Part shown: piece after piece, positions 7,776-16,645 of the stretch | How the letters are laid out: every line of letters begins with the position of its first letter | How positions within the stretch are numbered: position 1 is the stretch's first letter | DNA from: Gemmatimonadales bacterium | GTDB taxonomy: Bacteria > Gemmatimonadota > Gemmatimonadetes > Gemmatimonadales > GWC2-71-9 | Length of the DNA stretch: 64,000 nt | NCBI GenBank assembly: GCA_019637315.1 | Contig: JAHBVU010000015.1 | Location: 28,929-92,928 of the forward strand | Direction: 5' to 3' | Notes under the pieces: model-generated | The model's database searches: none | What the model saw: the letters and a program-made list of their open reading frames with translations, nothing else | Told to the model about the DNA's origin: nothing | Program-made: the position numbers and the translations under genes

Positions 7776-9416
7776 ATGCAAACGCCAATGAACGCTCCAT
7801 TTCTCGCCAGCCTCCTTCTGACCATCGGGCTCGCTGCCTGCGGAGCTGGCAGCGAACCGGTCGACCTCCTGATCCGCGGCGGCACGGTCATCGATGGCAC
7901 CGGCGCACCGGGCCAGATCGCCGATGTCGGCGTTCGTGACGGCAAGGTCGTCATGATCGGCTCCGGGCGCGGTGTGCGCGCCGCCGAGACGATCGATGCC
8001 ACCGGTCTGGTCGTGGCACCCGGCTTCATCGATGTGCACAACCACAGCGACCGTGGAATTGGCGAGCCCGAGCACCGGCTCAACGAAGGGTTCATCCGCC
8101 AGGGCGTAACGCTGATCGTAGGAGGCCCGGATGGGGGGTGGGCGCCGGATGAGATCCGCAAATTGAAAGCGGCCTACGAGGCGAATGGCGTGGGCACCAA
8201 CTACGCCTTCTACGTTGGGCACAATGGGATCCGCCGAGCCGCGATGGGCGAGAGCCAGCAGCGGCCGCCGACCGCGCAGGAGCTCGACGCCATGCGCGCC
8301 ATGGTTCGTGAAGGAATGGAGCTGGGCGCCATCGGCCTCTCCACTGGCCTGATGTACGAGCCGGGGATGTTCAGCACTACGGACGAGGTCGTCGAACTTG
8401 CCCGGGAGGTCAAACCGTTCGGCGGGATTTTCGACTCGCACGTTCGTGATCCGGTGAAACGCCTGATCGAATCTGACGCCGAGGTGATCGAGATCGGTGA
8501 GCGCGCCGGGGTCCCGGCGAACATTGCCCACGAGAAATCCGTTGCGCTGGAGAATGAGGGCAAGATCCGCGAGGTCATCGCCATGGTCAATGCGGCGAGG
8601 GCGCGCGGCGTGACGGTGACGTCCGATCAATACCCCTACGACGGGGCCGCGACCAGTTCGGTCCAGGCGATCGTCGTCCTTCCGAAGGACCTGCGGGGCC
8701 GTGACAACTTCGACCTCAAAGCCGCGCTCCGCAACCGCGCGATGCGGGCGCGCCTCAAGCAGACGAGCGAGAATGGCGTCGACGGCGGCTTTGCCTGGAT
8801 CAAGGCGACCGGCTACAGCTCGATGCGCATCACCAGCAGCCGCGACTACCCCGACCTGGTCGGCAAATACCTCTCGGAGTTGGCCAAGGAGCGCGGGTTG
8901 AGCGGCTTCGACCTGGTCAGCGATCTCATCCTGCGCGCCGAGCATCCCGTCGGCATCACGCTCGGCGCGATCAAGGAGCACGAGGTGCGAGAGCTGATGA
9001 CGCAGCCCTGGAACATGATCGCGAGCGATGGCGCCGTGATCGCGCCTGGGAGCAACCGCGGCCATCCCCGCTCGACAGGTACCTTTCCCCGGGTGCTCGG
9101 CCACTACGTCCGCGAGGAAGGCGTGCTCTCGCTCGAGGACGCGATCATGAAGATGACTTCCCTGCCGGCGGTCTATGCCGGGTTCACCGATCGGGGCCGG
9201 CTGGCGCCGGAGATGGTCGCGGATATTGCGATCTTCGATCCGAAGACGATCATCGACCGCTCGACCTGGGACGAGCCCGGACTCTATTCAGAGGGCGTCG
9301 TTCATGTGCTGGTCAATGGCGTGTTCGTGCTGAAGGACGGCAAGATGACGGGTGAGGCGCCAGGGGTCTTCGTTCCGCGGAGCAAACCGGCCACGACCCA
9401 GACGGCCAACCGTTGA
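7776..9416 (+). CDS. D-aminoacylase / N-acyl-D-amino-acid deacylase family lipoprotein
   Basis: These zinc amidohydrolases remove the acyl group from N-acyl-D-amino acids. The protein has 546 residues and a lipoprotein-type signal ending in GLAAC (Cys22), so it should act in the periplasm or at the outer membrane. The amidohydrolase start pattern is clear: LLIRGGTVIDGTG, then the metal site DVHNHSD with His88 and His90, later FDSHVRD and the C-terminal ASDGAVIAPG with the catalytic Asp. The small beta-domain closes with GVFVLKDGKMTGE. ATGs at 7776 and 7788 are both possible; neither has a strong ribosome site. It is divergent from the mscS-like/mgtE operon and convergent with a TonB receptor 7 bases away. 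Exact substrate specificity is not decided by the sequence. Confidence 0.88.
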   Translation: MQTPMNAPFLASLLLTIGLAACGAGSEPVDLLIRGGTVIDGTGAPGQIADVGVRDGKVVMIGSGRGVRAAETIDATGLVVAPGFIDVHNHSDRGIGEPEHRLNEGFIRQGVTLIVGGPDGGWAPDEIRKLKAAYEANGVGTNYAFYVGHNGIRRAAMGESQQRPPTAQELDAMRAMVREGMELGAIGLSTGLMYEPGMFSTTDEVVELAREVKPFGGIFDSHVRDPVKRLIESDAEVIEIGERAGVPANIAHEKSVALENEGKIREVIAMVNAARARGVTVTSDQYPYDGAATSSVQAIVVLPKDLRGRDNFDLKAALRNRAMRARLKQTSENGVDGGFAWIKATGYSSMRITSSRDYPDLVGKYLSELAKERGLSGFDLVSDLILRAEHPVGITLGAIKEHEVRELMTQPWNMIASDGAVIAPGSNRGHPRSTGTFPRVLGHYVREEGVLSLEDAIMKMTSLPAVYAGFTDRGRLAPEMVADIAIFDPKTIIDRSTWDEPGLYSEGVVHVLVNGVFVLKDGKMTGEAPGVFVPRSKPATTQTANR

Positions 9417-9423
9417 AGAAAGC

Positions 9424-11445
9424 CTAGAACACGCGGAGCAGGAGTCGAAGCGACCGGCCCGGAAGCGGCAGACCACATTGATCGAAGACGGCGCGGTCTC
9501 CCAGGTTCTCGAGGGAGACCCGCGCCTCCAGGCGTGACAGCATCCCGCCCCTCCGCACCGACCACCGCCGGCTCAGCTCAGCCCCGAACAGCGCGCCGCC
9601 ATCGAGTCGGGTATCCGCTCCGGTGCCCGGATCGATGCAGAATTGCCGCCCCGTGAAGCCGAGATCGACGCCGCCGAAGAGGCCGACCGGCAGCGGAAAA
9701 CGGGTCCGAACACTGCCGTACACCTCCGGCAGACCCTCCGGCTGCCGAGGCACCGCCGCCGTGTCCGAGATGCCAATCGACTGGAGCGTCAGGTCCGCAG
9801 ACAGCGTCACCGCCCCGATGGGCACCGTGCCGAGCAGCTCGACACCGGTACTTCGGATCCGGTCACGGTTGACGCGCATGAACCGGCGGTCCGGCGCCGG
9901 CAGGGTCACCCGCACCACCGCGTCGTTGACCTGATGCCGGAAGGCGACGACCTGGACTTCCCCTCTTCCGATTGGCGCGGTGACGCCGGTCTCCATCCCA
10001 ACCAGATTCTCGGGCCGAAGCTCCGGATTCGGCGCGAAGCGATCGAGGGCTCCCGAGTAGAGCTCGCGCAGCGCGGGAAATCGGGCACGGCGACTGACTC
10101 CGCCGTGGATCCGAGTGCCTCCGTCCAGGCCTAACGTGGCGCCGAGCCGGCCGCCCCATTCCGAGTACCGGGGAAACGAAGGGCGCCCACCGGTCTCGGG
10201 CGTGCGGGCGTTGTCATACGCACCCCCGATCGACAATCGAAGCGACTCGATCGCACCGCGACCCTCGATCAATCGCCAGACCGTTTCAGCCCCCAGACTG
10301 GCAACGCGCTGGCGATAGCGCGCCGACTCACCCGGCAGCCGCTCGTCGTGCCGAGTCTCGGCGAGGGTAAAGGCGCTGCGCAGCTCGCCTCGGGAACCAA
10401 GCGTGTGGTCACCGAGGAGACGGAGTGTCAGGGTTCGGTCGTGACCGTCTTCGAAGCCATTGACAGCGGTATAGTCCCGGCCGGTGTAGGAGTCGATCTC
10501 GGTCCGTCCGACGTCCACGCCGAGGCTCGCCTCGAGGTCGCCGCGGCCCCCGAAGAGCGCAGCACGATCACCGGTACCGCCGGAGGCGACAGCCACCGCG
10601 CGCGAGAGGTGCGGATAGCGCCAGAAGCGTGCGTTGCTGTTGCCGAGCTCCGCCGCGATGCCCCGCGATCCCCGAAAGCCGAACCCTGTCACCGACCCCC
10701 AGGTGCCGGAATGGCCCTGAAACCGAACCGCGGCAAAGCCATCGTAGCTCCTGCTGTCGGTATTGACGCGGGTGTCCCTTGTGCCCGGGATAGGCTCTAC
10801 GATCCCTCGAGCCAGCGGGTATCCCGGCGAATCGGCGAAGCCCGCGCCTGTGCGTACCAACCAGCGACCGGCCCCGGTCTCGAAGGGAAGCGAGAGGGTA
10901 CCCGAGGTGCTGACACCACCCAGCGCGTCGGCGCCAAAGGCAAGCTGCGCCGATTTGCCCGACGGCTGCAGCATGCTGCTCCCGACCCGGATGTCGAGGA
11001 CCCCGCCGAGCGCGTTGGGTCCCTGGAGCATGGTGGCGAGGCCGCGAGTATACTCGAGCCGATCGACGGCCGTGGCGGGCACCACTGAGAGGTCGACCCG
11101 GGCATCCCAGGCCAGGTTGAGGGGGATGCCGTCGACCAGCACCGCAACCTGCCGCGAGTCGGAGCCGCGTGCCGAAAGCTCGGCCTCACCGCGGGAATTG
11201 CGCCTGACGCGGAGTGCCGGCAGCTCCCGCACGACGAGCTCGAGGCTCGGCGCCGGCGGCACCCGGAGGGAATCGAGCCGAAGCTCGAACGCGCTCGCAC
11301 CCCCGACCGTGACGATCGGTTTGACCGCCCGGACCACCAGCTCCTCCAGCGCGGCGGGCTTCTTCCTGACTGTATCGGCCGGCTCCTGGTAGGAGAGGCC
11401 GACGGAAGCGGAGAGCCCGAGCAGCAGACAGCAGAAAGCAAGCAT
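9424..11445 (-). CDS. TonB-dependent outer-membrane receptor
   Basis: These proteins import large or scarce solutes using energy from TonB. The 673-residue protein has a signal peptide (MLAFCCLLLGLSASVG), a plug domain at about 50-160 (AVLVDGIPLNLAW, then GGVLDIRVG) and a barrel to the C-terminus, which ends in the typical aromatic residue (LLLRVF). The strands carry Arg- and Asp-rich loops but no substrate-specific motif. It lacks an N-terminal STN sensor domain, so it is probably not controlled by a sigma/anti-sigma pair of its own. It is divergent from the BNR/CocE pair and may supply uptake for products of those secreted enzymes. The start at 11445 fits the signal peptide; an earlier in-frame ATG at 11493 would add a Pro/Arg-rich leader. 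Confidence 0.9.
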   Translation of the reverse strand: MLAFCCLLLGLSASVGLSYQEPADTVRKKPAALEELVVRAVKPIVTVGGASAFELRLDSLRVPPAPSLELVVRELPALRVRRNSRGEAELSARGSDSRQVAVLVDGIPLNLAWDARVDLSVVPATAVDRLEYTRGLATMLQGPNALGGVLDIRVGSSMLQPSGKSAQLAFGADALGGVSTSGTLSLPFETGAGRWLVRTGAGFADSPGYPLARGIVEPIPGTRDTRVNTDSRSYDGFAAVRFQGHSGTWGSVTGFGFRGSRGIAAELGNSNARFWRYPHLSRAVAVASGGTGDRAALFGGRGDLEASLGVDVGRTEIDSYTGRDYTAVNGFEDGHDRTLTLRLLGDHTLGSRGELRSAFTLAETRHDERLPGESARYRQRVASLGAETVWRLIEGRGAIESLRLSIGGAYDNARTPETGGRPSFPRYSEWGGRLGATLGLDGGTRIHGGVSRRARFPALRELYSGALDRFAPNPELRPENLVGMETGVTAPIGRGEVQVVAFRHQVNDAVVRVTLPAPDRRFMRVNRDRIRSTGVELLGTVPIGAVTLSADLTLQSIGISDTAAVPRQPEGLPEVYGSVRTRFPLPVGLFGGVDLGFTGRQFCIDPGTGADTRLDGGALFGAELSRRWSVRRGGMLSRLEARVSLENLGDRAVFDQCGLPLPGRSLRLLLRVF

Positions 11446-11507
11446 TCGGCGTAGATTTGGTGTGACCGGCCCCGGCCGGCCCCCCGACCTCAACGGAGAT
11501 AGTTTCG

Positions 11508-14500
11508 ATGATCCACGGCGTCCCCGCCCGCGGGCTCCTCACGGCGTTCTTCCTCGGCGCGACGGTGTTCCCTGCGGTCGGCACTGCTCAGCCGGCGGCC
11601 CATGCGGTCGACTCGATGCTCTTCCGCGGCCTGGCCTGGCGCAACGTCGGCCCGAACCGCGGCGGCCGGTCCATCACGGTCGCCGGCACCGTCGCCCGCC
11701 CCCTGGAATACTACTTCGGTGCCACCGGCGGCGGGGTCTGGAAGACGACCGACGCCGGCGCCACCTGGGATCCCGTCGGCGACGGCCAGTTTGCCACGTC
11801 CTCCGTTGGCGCCGTGGCCCAGTGTGAGGCCAATCCGGACGTCGTCTGGGCCGGCTTCGGCGAGGTGCAGTTCCGGGGCAACGTGATACCGGGCGACGGC
11901 GTCTACAAGAGCACGGACGCCGGGAAGACCTGGACCCACAAGGGCCTCGATTCGCCCACCGGCCAGCAGATGGTAGGACGAATCAGGATCGACCCCGCCG
12001 ATTGCAACCGAGTCTATGTGGCGGTCCTCGGCGATCCGTTCGGACCGAATGAGGAACGCGGCGTGTTCCGGACGACCAACGGCGGCGACCGGTGGGAGAA
12101 GGTCCTCTTCCGCTCCAATCAGGCTGGCGCGGTGGACCTCGTGATCGACCCTGGCAACCCGCGCACCCTCTACGCCGGATTCTGGCAGGCGCACCGGAAA
12201 GAGTGGAAGCTCGAGAGCGGCGGTCCCGGCAGCGGCCTCTTCAAGAGCACCGACGGGGGCTCGACCTGGAGCGAGCTGACGAAGAAAGCCGGGCTGCCCA
12301 CCAGCACCTGGGGCAAAGTCGGCGTCAGCGTCTCGGGAGCGGACCCGAACCGGGTCTACGCCATCATCGAAGCCGATTCCGGCGGCGTGTTCGCCTCCAA
12401 CGACGCCGGCGAAAGCTGGGCACGGGTGAGCGACAACCGCAACCTGCGCCAGCGCGCCTTCTACTACACCCGGATCTACGCCGACCCCAAGGACCGGGAA
12501 ACGGTGTACATCGTGAACGTTCAGTTCTGGCGCTCGAAGGATGGCGGCAAGACCTGGAACAGCATTGAGGTTCCCCACGGCGACAACCACGACCTCTGGA
12601 TCGATCCGACCAACAATCAGCGGATGATCAACTCGAACGACGGCGGCGCCAACGTCTCCTGGAACGCGGGGCGAACCTGGACCGGGCAGCCCTACCCGAC
12701 CGCTCAGATGTATGATGTCCGAGTCACCAACCACTTCCCGTACCAGATTTGCGGTGGGCAGCAGGACAACAGCACGGCGTGCGTGCCGATGGATGGCGAC
12801 GGAACCTACATGTACGCTCCCGGTGGCTGCGAAACCGGACCGGTCACGCCGCATCCGGCCGACGTCAATCTCTTCTATGCCGCGTGCTACGGCGGCTACA
12901 TGAGCTTCATGAGCCGGGTCACCGGCCAGAATCGCGCCGTCACCGTCTGGCCCGTCAATCCGATGGGCAACTCGGCGCGCGACCTGCGAGAACGGTTTCA
13001 GTGGAACCATCCGATCACGGCCTCGAGCCATGACAGTCGAGTCGTCTATGTCGGCTCGCAGCACGTTTGGCGCTCGGACAACGCCGGGCAGAGCTGGCGG
13101 CGGATCAGCGGTGACCTCACCTGGGCGGACCCGGAGACCCTGGGGCCCTCTGGCGGCGACATTACCCGCGACCAGACCAGCGTCGAGTACTACGGCACCG
13201 TGTGGCGGATCACCGAATCGCGTCACGCCAAGGGCGAGCTGTGGGTCGGGTCGGACGACGGCAAGCTGCATCTGACGCGCGATGACGGCGGCACCTGGAC
13301 CGATATCACGCCGCCGGGGCTTCCCAAGTTCAGTCGCATCCACGAAATCGACGTGTCGCCGCATACGCCAGGCAAGGCCTATGTCGCTGCGGTGCGGTAT
13401 CGGAGCCAGGACGTGGCGCCGTATCTCTACCGGACCACTGACTACGGGCGAACCTGGACCACAATCGTGAACGGCATTCCAGCCGGGCACTACGTTCGCA
13501 CGGTTCGGGAAGATCTCGTTCGTCCAGGGCTGCTCTACGCAGGTACCGAGCGCGGCGTGCTGGTCTCGTTCGATGACGGGGCCCGCTGGCAGTCGCTCCA
13601 GCTCAACCTCCCGACCGTGCAGGTGCCGGGCCTCGTGCTCAAAGGCGACGACGTGATCATCGCCACCCACGGGCGGTCATACTACGTGCTCGACAACGTC
13701 ACACCGCTGCGGCAAGCCTCCGCGGGGCTCGCTGCCGCCCCGGCGCATCTCTACCGCCCGGCAACCGCCGTGCGGACGCTGTCGCGGCCGGCCGAAAATT
13801 ATGAGCGGACCCGAGCGTTCCTGCCCGAAATCGACTACGTGCTGCGACAGCCGGCCGACACGATAACCCTCGAGATTCTCGATGCGGATGGTCGGGTGAT
13901 CCGCACCTTTGCCACCAAGCGGCCCGACACGACTCGGCCTGATACACTTCGGCGGCGGCCCGACAGCCTGTCGATCGCGGCGGGTCACCACCGGTTCCGT
14001 TGGGACATGCGCTATCCGGGTCCGCGCGACTTCAAGGGCCTCATCTTCTGGGGAGCCAACACGCAGGGACCGCTGGCGCCTCCGGGGCGCTATCAGGCCC
14101 GCCTGACGGTCCACGGTCGGTCGTTCACGGAGCCGTTCGAGATCGTCAAGGACCCGCGGCTCGCCGATGTGGCACAGGCCGACTTCGAGGCGCAGTTCCG
14201 GCTTTCCTCCGAGATCACGACCCGGGTGGATGATGCCCATCGGGCCGTGATCCAGGTGCGCAGCGTGCGTGAGCAGGTCGACGACCGGCTCAAGAAGAGC
14301 AACGATCGGACCCTTGCCACCCTGGCCGCTCGGTTCCGGACCGGAATCGGCGCCGTCGAGGAAGAGGTGTACCAGGTCCGCATGCAGGCGCGTCAGGACC
14401 CGCTCAACTTCCCGATCAAGCTCAACAATCAGATCGCGGCGCTGAAGGGTGTGGTGGAAAGCGCCGACGCGCGCCCGACCGACCAGGCGGTTGAGGCCTT

Positions 14501-14651
14501 TCAGTTCCTGTCGGGCGAACTGGCTGCGCGGCTGACGCGGCTCCAGGTGCTCTTTACCGAAGACCTGTCACAGCTCAACGAGCAGCTCCGGCGGCTGGGG
14601 CTCGAGCCGATCGTGGTGCCGGACCGTCAGGCTCCGCCGGCGACCACATGA
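11508..14651 (+). CDS. Secreted BNR-repeat, sortilin/VPS10-like protein
   Basis: This large exported protein has 1047 residues. A signal peptide (about 1-28) is followed by a long beta-propeller region built from Asp-box repeats (S/T-x-D-x-G-x-x-W), for example KTTDAGATW, KSTDAGKTW, KSTDGGSTW, RSKDGGKTW and RTTDYGRTW, spanning about residues 60-680. The remaining C-terminal part is Arg-rich and helical with a beta-sandwich-like segment (PGRYQARLTVHG). Proteins of this type are usually annotated as glycosyl hydrolase or sortilin family, but catalytic activity is rarely shown; several act as peptide- or glycan-binding scaffolds. A GGAG site precedes the ATG. The stop overlaps the start of the CocE-like hydrolase (ATGA), so the two are translated together. 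Confidence 0.88.
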   Translation: MIHGVPARGLLTAFFLGATVFPAVGTAQPAAHAVDSMLFRGLAWRNVGPNRGGRSITVAGTVARPLEYYFGATGGGVWKTTDAGATWDPVGDGQFATSSVGAVAQCEANPDVVWAGFGEVQFRGNVIPGDGVYKSTDAGKTWTHKGLDSPTGQQMVGRIRIDPADCNRVYVAVLGDPFGPNEERGVFRTTNGGDRWEKVLFRSNQAGAVDLVIDPGNPRTLYAGFWQAHRKEWKLESGGPGSGLFKSTDGGSTWSELTKKAGLPTSTWGKVGVSVSGADPNRVYAIIEADSGGVFASNDAGESWARVSDNRNLRQRAFYYTRIYADPKDRETVYIVNVQFWRSKDGGKTWNSIEVPHGDNHDLWIDPTNNQRMINSNDGGANVSWNAGRTWTGQPYPTAQMYDVRVTNHFPYQICGGQQDNSTACVPMDGDGTYMYAPGGCETGPVTPHPADVNLFYAACYGGYMSFMSRVTGQNRAVTVWPVNPMGNSARDLRERFQWNHPITASSHDSRVVYVGSQHVWRSDNAGQSWRRISGDLTWADPETLGPSGGDITRDQTSVEYYGTVWRITESRHAKGELWVGSDDGKLHLTRDDGGTWTDITPPGLPKFSRIHEIDVSPHTPGKAYVAAVRYRSQDVAPYLYRTTDYGRTWTTIVNGIPAGHYVRTVREDLVRPGLLYAGTERGVLVSFDDGARWQSLQLNLPTVQVPGLVLKGDDVIIATHGRSYYVLDNVTPLRQASAGLAAAPAHLYRPATAVRTLSRPAENYERTRAFLPEIDYVLRQPADTITLEILDADGRVIRTFATKRPDTTRPDTLRRRPDSLSIAAGHHRFRWDMRYPGPRDFKGLIFWGANTQGPLAPPGRYQARLTVHGRSFTEPFEIVKDPRLADVAQADFEAQFRLSSEITTRVDDAHRAVIQVRSVREQVDDRLKKSNDRTLATLAARFRTGIGAVEEEVYQVRMQARQDPLNFPIKLNNQIAALKGVVESADARPTDQAVEAFQFLSGELAARLTRLQVLFTEDLSQLNEQLRRLGLEPIVVPDRQAPPATT

Positions 14652-16537
14652 AATCGGTGCTGGAGGGTGGTATAAGGCGACTGCGGAGGGCCCGCGTCGG
14701 GCTGGTCGTCCTGCTCAGCTTGAGCTCGACGGAGACCTGGGCCCAACCCGCGGCCGCTGCCCGGGTATCGCGACCTGGCGAGTATACCGGCTGGTCCTCG
14801 CCCACGTACGATGGTCACGAGCGAACCTCGTTCTACCTCCCGATGCGCGACGGCGTACGCCTCGCGGTGGACCTCTTTCGACCCACCCGAGGCGGCGCAT
14901 TGCACACCGAGCGACTCCCCGTCGTCTGGACCCATCATCGCTACAACCGCGCCTTCCGAAGCGGCGACCGGCTGGTCGACTATCTGCAGGGCTTCGGGCG
15001 CGGCGTGGACCGGCTGCTCGCGCACGGCTACGTGGTCGCGGCGGTCGACACCCGGGGCGGCGGCGCGTCGTTCGGGACCCAGCAGGGTTTCTTCATGCCG
15101 GAAGAAACCCGGGATGCGCACGAGATCACCGAGTGGCTGGCTTCCCAGCCCTGGTCCACCGGGAAGATCGGCATGACCGGGCGCTCGTACCTTGGCATTA
15201 CCCAGTTCTTCGCAGCCAGCACCAGGCCGCCGCATCTGGTAGCCATCTTCCCCGAGATGTACGTCTTCGAGTGGTATCCGATGATCTGGCCTGGCGGGAT
15301 CTTCCGCGACGACTTCTTCGCCAAGTGGCAGTACCTGACCCACCAGCTCGATAACGCGGTGTCATTCACCTGGGGCCCGATTCAGTTCGGCGGTGTCGCC
15401 CCCGTCGACGGGCCTGGCGCGCTGGCCCGCCGTGATTCTGCCATCGCCGGGCATCGTGCCAACCGTGACATGCTGGAGATGTGGCGCGGGGTCCCGTTCC
15501 GCAACAGCATCGATCCCGTGAGCGGAAAGCCGATCCACCACGAGCGTGGCCCGGCCACCTACCTCGACGAGATCAATGCCTCGGGCGTCGCCGTCTATGG
15601 CCTGGCCGGATGGTACGACGCTTTTCCACGCGACGCCTTCCTGTGGTTCGCCAACCTGAGCGTTCCCCAGAAGCTGATCGTCGGCCCCTGGTTCCACGGA
15701 CAGACGGACGGTTTCGATCTCGGCGCCGAGCGGGTCCGCTGGTTCGATCGCTGGCTCAAGGGAATCGACAACGGCATCGACCGCGAGCCGCCGATCCGCT
15801 ATTACGTGATCGACGGCGAGCCGGGGCGCGAGTGGCGGACGGCCACGACGTGGCCGCTGCCCGAAGCGCAGCCCGTGGCCTACTACCTCCGTGAAGGTCG
15901 CTCGGAAAGCAGTGGCTCCCGAAACGATGGACGGCTCCTGACCGCCGCACCGACGGTCGCCACGGCGGCGGACAGCCAACGGGTCGACACCACGGCCACA
16001 CTCGGTCCAGGCAACCGATGGGCCAACACCTACGGTGGAGCCGTTGGCTATCCCGACCTCGCGGCCAACGACGCCAAGGGGTTCACGTTCACGACGGCGC
16101 CACTCGCGAGGCCCGTCACGGTGGTCGGGCACCCGGTGGTGCACCTGTGGGTGACGTCCAGCGCCCACGATGCCGATGTGATGGTCTATCTCGAAGAAGT
16201 GGACGCCGCAGGCCGTTCAACTTACGTGACCGAGGGTGTGCTCCGCGCGTCGCACCGCAAGCTCGGCATGCCGCCCTTCAAGAACTTCGGACTGCCGTGG
16301 CCAAGGAGCCATCGTGAGGACGTCGCGCCGCTTCCTGCGGAGCCGACCGAGCTGGTATTCGATCTCCATCCAACGGCCAAGCGGTTCCGGGTCGGCCACC
16401 GGATTCGGGTTACCGTTCAAGGCGCCGACCGGGACACCCATCTTGCGGTGCATCCGAATCCGCCCCCGACCGTGGCGGTATGGCGCGATGCCAGCCGCCC
16501 GTCGCGCGTCATCCTGCCGGTCGTGCCCAGCTCATAG
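14648..16537 (+). CDS. CocE/NonD family secreted hydrolase (X-Pro dipeptidyl-peptidase S15 fold)
   Basis: This family includes cocaine esterase, glutaryl-7-ACA acylase and X-prolyl peptidases. The protein has 629 residues with a signal peptide (about 1-32). The alpha/beta-hydrolase domain shows the nucleophile Ser180 in GMTGRSYLG, an Asp in GLAGWYDAF and the His in VGPWFHGQ. Residues about 420-625 form the C-terminal jelly-roll domain (WVTSSAHDADVMVYL). The Leu/Trp-rich cap helices are present. It overlaps the BNR protein by four bases and is exported with it. The pairing suggests breakdown of an outside peptide or ester, perhaps bound by the BNR protein. Whether it cleaves amide or ester bonds cannot be told from sequence. 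Confidence 0.9.
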   Translation: MKSVLEGGIRRLRRARVGLVVLLSLSSTETWAQPAAAARVSRPGEYTGWSSPTYDGHERTSFYLPMRDGVRLAVDLFRPTRGGALHTERLPVVWTHHRYNRAFRSGDRLVDYLQGFGRGVDRLLAHGYVVAAVDTRGGGASFGTQQGFFMPEETRDAHEITEWLASQPWSTGKIGMTGRSYLGITQFFAASTRPPHLVAIFPEMYVFEWYPMIWPGGIFRDDFFAKWQYLTHQLDNAVSFTWGPIQFGGVAPVDGPGALARRDSAIAGHRANRDMLEMWRGVPFRNSIDPVSGKPIHHERGPATYLDEINASGVAVYGLAGWYDAFPRDAFLWFANLSVPQKLIVGPWFHGQTDGFDLGAERVRWFDRWLKGIDNGIDREPPIRYYVIDGEPGREWRTATTWPLPEAQPVAYYLREGRSESSGSRNDGRLLTAAPTVATAADSQRVDTTATLGPGNRWANTYGGAVGYPDLAANDAKGFTFTTAPLARPVTVVGHPVVHLWVTSSAHDADVMVYLEEVDAAGRSTYVTEGVLRASHRKLGMPPFKNFGLPWPRSHREDVAPLPAEPTELVFDLHPTAKRFRVGHRIRVTVQGADRDTHLAVHPNPPPTVAVWRDASRPSRVILPVVPSS

Positions 16538-16576
16538 CCGCCCGGCCGAGAGGTTGAGCGACGCGCGTCCGACGCC

Positions 16577-16645
16577 CTATCCCAGGACCCGGCGGAATCG
16601 GTCGATCAGGTCGCGCACGGGCACCACAAAGCCGCGCTGGTTCAT
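16577..16645 (-). CDS. Possible 22-residue peptide coupled to the upstream hydrolase
   Basis: Its ATG overlaps the stop of the serine hydrolase at 16642-18069 in the pattern ATGA, and it runs 22 codons to a TAG. The peptide is basic and Val/Arg-rich (MNQRGFVVPVRDLIDRFRRV). It could be a real coupled micropeptide or merely a chance frame or a gene-end remnant. There is no known family. Confidence 0.2.
   Translation of the reverse strand: MNQRGFVVPVRDLIDRFRRVLG

Noticed and set aside
7521..9104. 527-codon minus-strand frame
   Set aside because: It lies opposite the D-aminoacylase gene, which has complete motifs; the frame is a by-product of high GC codon bias.
11490..13670. 726-codon minus-strand frame
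   Set aside because: It is fully antisense to the BNR protein gene and shows no domain or ribosome site.
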